Shown piece by piece: positions 5,490 to 6,340 of a stretch of 6,340 nucleotides of DNA. This DNA is from Rhodobacterales bacterium UBA3089. Its GTDB lineage: Bacteria > Pseudomonadota > Alphaproteobacteria > Rhodobacterales > Rhodobacteraceae. The translations under genes were made by a program, and so were the position numbers. Location of the stretch: assembly GCA_002367255.1 (NCBI GenBank), contig DFBD01000157.1:1-6340 (forward strand), read 5' to 3'. Position 1 is the first letter of the stretch. Each line of letters begins with the position of its first letter. The notes beneath the pieces were generated by a model. The model was not told where the DNA came from, made no database searches, and saw only the letters and a program-made list of their open reading frames with translations.

Positions 5490-6340
5490 ATGCGAAACTT
5501 CAGCTCCCCCGGTAGATCAACAGTTATTGCCAGCAACGGTATGTGCGCGACCTCGCACCCCCTCGCAGCCAAGATCGCTGTGCAAATGTTGGAGCAAGGC
5601 GGGAACGCCGTTGATGCGGCCATCGCTGCCGCCATGATCCTTAATATAGCAGAACCGCAAATGACTGGCCTCGGTGGCGATTGCTTCGTGCTGGTCAAGC
5701 CCGCAGGGGCCGAGAAGATCATCGGGCTAAATGGTTCTGGCCGTTCCCCCGCCGCATTGAACGGCGATGATATCCGCGCGAGCTACGCAACCATACCACC
5801 CCACGGCGTCGAGGCGGTTACCATTCCTGGTGCTGTTGATGCGATGGTAACCCTGTCGAAAGATTGGGGAAAGCTGGGGCTGAAAACTATCCTCGCCCCC
5901 GCGATCCATTATGCACAACAAGGCATTCCCGTTGGTGCGCGCACCGCATTTGATTGGCAGAGCGGCGCGGCCTTCTTGCAAGGCGCGGCCAAAGATTACT
6001 ATCTTCTTAACGGTCAAATCCCGACCGAGGGCCAAGTTTTCCGCGCCCCCCAACAAGCCGAAGTCCTACGCCGTATCGCCATAGAAGGCCGCGCAGGGTT
6101 CTATGAGGGTGAAGTAGCGCAAGACATGGTGGACTCGCTAAATGCGCTCGGCGGTTGTCACACGATGGAAGATTTCGCCGCAACAGCCTGCAATTATGTC
6201 GAGCCAATTTCCGGCACCTACCGTGGCATGGAATTGGTGGAGCTGCCACCAAACGGTCAAGGCGCAATGGCAATTTTGCTGGGTAACATTCTGGAACAGT
6301 TCGACCTGTCTTCTCTCGACCCGTTCGGCACTGAACGCAC
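5490..6340 (+). CDS. ggt: gamma-glutamyltransferase family protein, N-terminal part; 3' end beyond the window
   Basis: The first 283 codons are visible and the frame is open to the right edge. The family consists of self-cleaving N-terminal nucleophile hydrolases that transfer or hydrolyse gamma-glutamyl groups, for example from glutathione. Characteristic large-subunit segments are STVIASNGMCATSHPLAA (10-27), LEQGGNAVDAAIAAAM (34-49), EPQMTGLGGDCF (55-66), GSGRSP (82-87, with Arg85 the probable substrate-carboxylate arginine), IPGAVDA (112-118) and ELPPNGQGAM (251-260). The processing and catalytic Thr lies in the small subunit beyond the window, so activity cannot be judged. There is no signal peptide, unlike periplasmic E. 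coli Ggt; the GLNGSGR form resembles cytoplasmic YwrD-like members. An in-frame TAG at 5460-5462 with no other start codon after it fixes the ATG. The ribosome site is poor: only AGG, then eight C. Related acylases of the same superfamily remain possible. Confidence 0.9.
   Translation, partial: MRNFSSPGRSTVIASNGMCATSHPLAAKIAVQMLEQGGNAVDAAIAAAMILNIAEPQMTGLGGDCFVLVKPAGAEKIIGLNGSGRSPAALNGDDIRASYATIPPHGVEAVTIPGAVDAMVTLSKDWGKLGLKTILAPAIHYAQQGIPVGARTAFDWQSGAAFLQGAAKDYYLLNGQIPTEGQVFRAPQQAEVLRRIAIEGRAGFYEGEVAQDMVDSLNALGGCHTMEDFAATACNYVEPISGTYRGMELVELPPNGQGAMAILLGNILEQFDLSSLDPFGTER

Overview
The window looks like ordinary chromosome from an alphaproteobacterium, most likely Rhodobacterales (Roseobacter-like). 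This is inferred from the gene families and their order: a DUF2794 protein, an RlmN gene behind an IalB-family gene, a rhizobial-type (PF06089) asparaginase, and Tat-exported YkuD enzymes. G+C is moderate by eye. I see no mobile element, CRISPR array, tRNA or rRNA. Seven genes are supported; the two at the window edges are incomplete.

Left part (1-1702), cell envelope. A Tat-exported L,D-transpeptidase (minus strand, runs off the left edge) is divergent from a CAP/SCP-like lipoprotein gene (661-1197, plus). The lipoprotein gene converges on a second, smaller Tat-exported YkuD protein (1178-1702, minus), and their 3' ends overlap by 20 bp. So a CAP-fold lipoprotein with both family histidines replaced sits between two peptidoglycan cross-linking enzymes.

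Middle part (1823-3604, minus strand). The order of transcription is an IalB-family secreted protein, then rlmN (23S rRNA A2503 / tRNA A37 C2-methyltransferase), then possibly the small YkuD gene. The gaps are 81 and 120 bp and no convincing terminator separates them, so one operon is possible.

Right part (3812-6340), amide and gamma-glutamyl metabolism. A PF06089 asparaginase (plus) ends tail-to-tail with a DUF2794 gene (minus), and one TTAA tetranucleotide supplies both stop codons. After a 314-bp gap a gamma-glutamyltransferase-family gene begins at 5490 and runs off the right edge. Asparaginase and gamma-glutamyltransferase both hydrolyse or transfer amide-type bonds and may contribute to nitrogen scavenging; that link is only contextual.

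The most interesting non-coding DNA is that 314-bp gap. It holds a 12-bp perfect inverted repeat followed by TTTT (5356-5403, terminator-like and without an obvious gene to terminate). A 13-bp AT palindrome and a small GC hairpin follow. A nested double inverted repeat then ends at the gamma-glutamyltransferase start, and its last arm contains the only Shine-Dalgarno-like AGG. A run of eight C lies between that AGG and the ATG. Together this resembles a structured, possibly regulatory mRNA leader or a small-RNA locus. This is a prediction from sequence, not a recognised riboswitch class.
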